A DNA stretch of 5,928 nucleotides, taken from contig UQZI01000103.1 of assembly GCA_900545555.1 (NCBI GenBank), positions 1 to 5,928 on the forward strand, written 5' to 3'. The notes under the pieces were generated by a model. The model did no database searches, was not told the DNA's origin, and worked only from the letters and a program-made list of their open reading frames with translations. This DNA is from an uncultured Collinsella sp. (GTDB taxonomy: Bacteria > Actinomycetota > Coriobacteriia > Coriobacteriales > Coriobacteriaceae). Positions 5,721-5,928 of this stretch are shown here, piece after piece. Position numbers and translations under genes: made by a program. The first letter of the stretch is position 1, and every line of letters begins with the position of its first letter.

Positions 5721-5799
5721 ACACCCGTAACCGATGAATGGCGATATGTTTATCCAATGCTCAGCGATAGCCTACAGACTAGCCAAAACAAACCCGTCT

Positions 5800-5928
5800 C
5801 TAAACGACTGGCTCAATTCCCAAATGCTCAAAGGTGCGAAGCGTTGCCTGGCGGCCCTGGGGCGTGCGAATCATCAAGCCGCACTGCAGCAGATAAGGCT
5901 CATAGACATCCTCGAGCGTTCCCGGGTC
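5800..5928 (-). CDS. ruvB: Holliday junction branch migration helicase RuvB, C-terminal fragment
   Basis: Only the last 42 codons and the stop are inside the window; the gene continues past the right edge in frame. The residues read DPGTLEDVYEPYLL, then RTPQGRQAT and a LRTFEHLGIEP ending. EDVYEPYL and RTP-x-GR are hallmarks of the C-terminal winged-helix domain of RuvB, which contacts DNA. RuvB is the hexameric AAA+ motor that, with RuvA, drives branch migration of Holliday junctions in recombinational repair. The ATPase domain, start codon and any ruvA/ruvC neighbours are outside the window. The fragment shows no damage; the truncation is due to the window edge. Confidence 0.93.
   Translation of the reverse strand, partial: DPGTLEDVYEPYLLQCGLMIRTPQGRQATLRTFEHLGIEPVV

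Overview
The window is GC-rich bacterial chromosome with four complete genes and one truncated gene, each preceded by a recognisable Shine-Dalgarno sequence where the start is visible. Protein style suggests a Coriobacteriia gut actinobacterium, most likely Collinsella or a close relative: a long Gram-positive-type cation diffusion facilitator, a tyrosine/proline-rich membrane protein with a PASTA-like external domain, and formate-tetrahydrofolate ligase beside ruvB. This is an impression from family style, since no rRNA or other taxonomic marker is present.

Layout. Positions 1-68 hold no gene, only an inverted repeat at the left edge. A minus-strand gene (69-1406) encodes a soluble protein with two zinc ribbons. 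It is divergent from a plus-strand cation diffusion facilitator gene (1625-2806); the 218 bp between them carry several inverted repeats, the clearest a 19 bp dyad overlapping a possible promoter of the zinc-ribbon gene. The transporter gene converges on a minus-strand gene (2819-3808) with only 12 bp between the stop codons and no obvious terminator. That gene encodes a single-pass membrane protein with an acidic, repeat-rich N-terminal tail, one membrane helix, a PASTA-like domain and a heptad-repeat C-terminal helix. Beyond a 177 bp gap with a strong intrinsic terminator lies fhs (3986-5653, minus), and after another 146 bp the last 42 codons of ruvB (minus, running off the right edge).

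Function. The genes do not form one visible pathway. fhs (one-carbon metabolism) and ruvB (Holliday-junction migration) are housekeeping genes. The transporter probably exports a divalent metal; its site-A residues (NxxxD/DxxxD) fit manganese or iron better than a histidine-based zinc site. The membrane protein is the least ordinary gene: three copies of a [DE]-x-T-x-V-[MV] motif in its cytoplasmic tail resemble the phosphothreonine motif of GarA/OdhI, which suggests, without proving, a link to PASTA-kinase/FHA signalling. I see no mobile element, CRISPR array, tRNA, rRNA or defence system.
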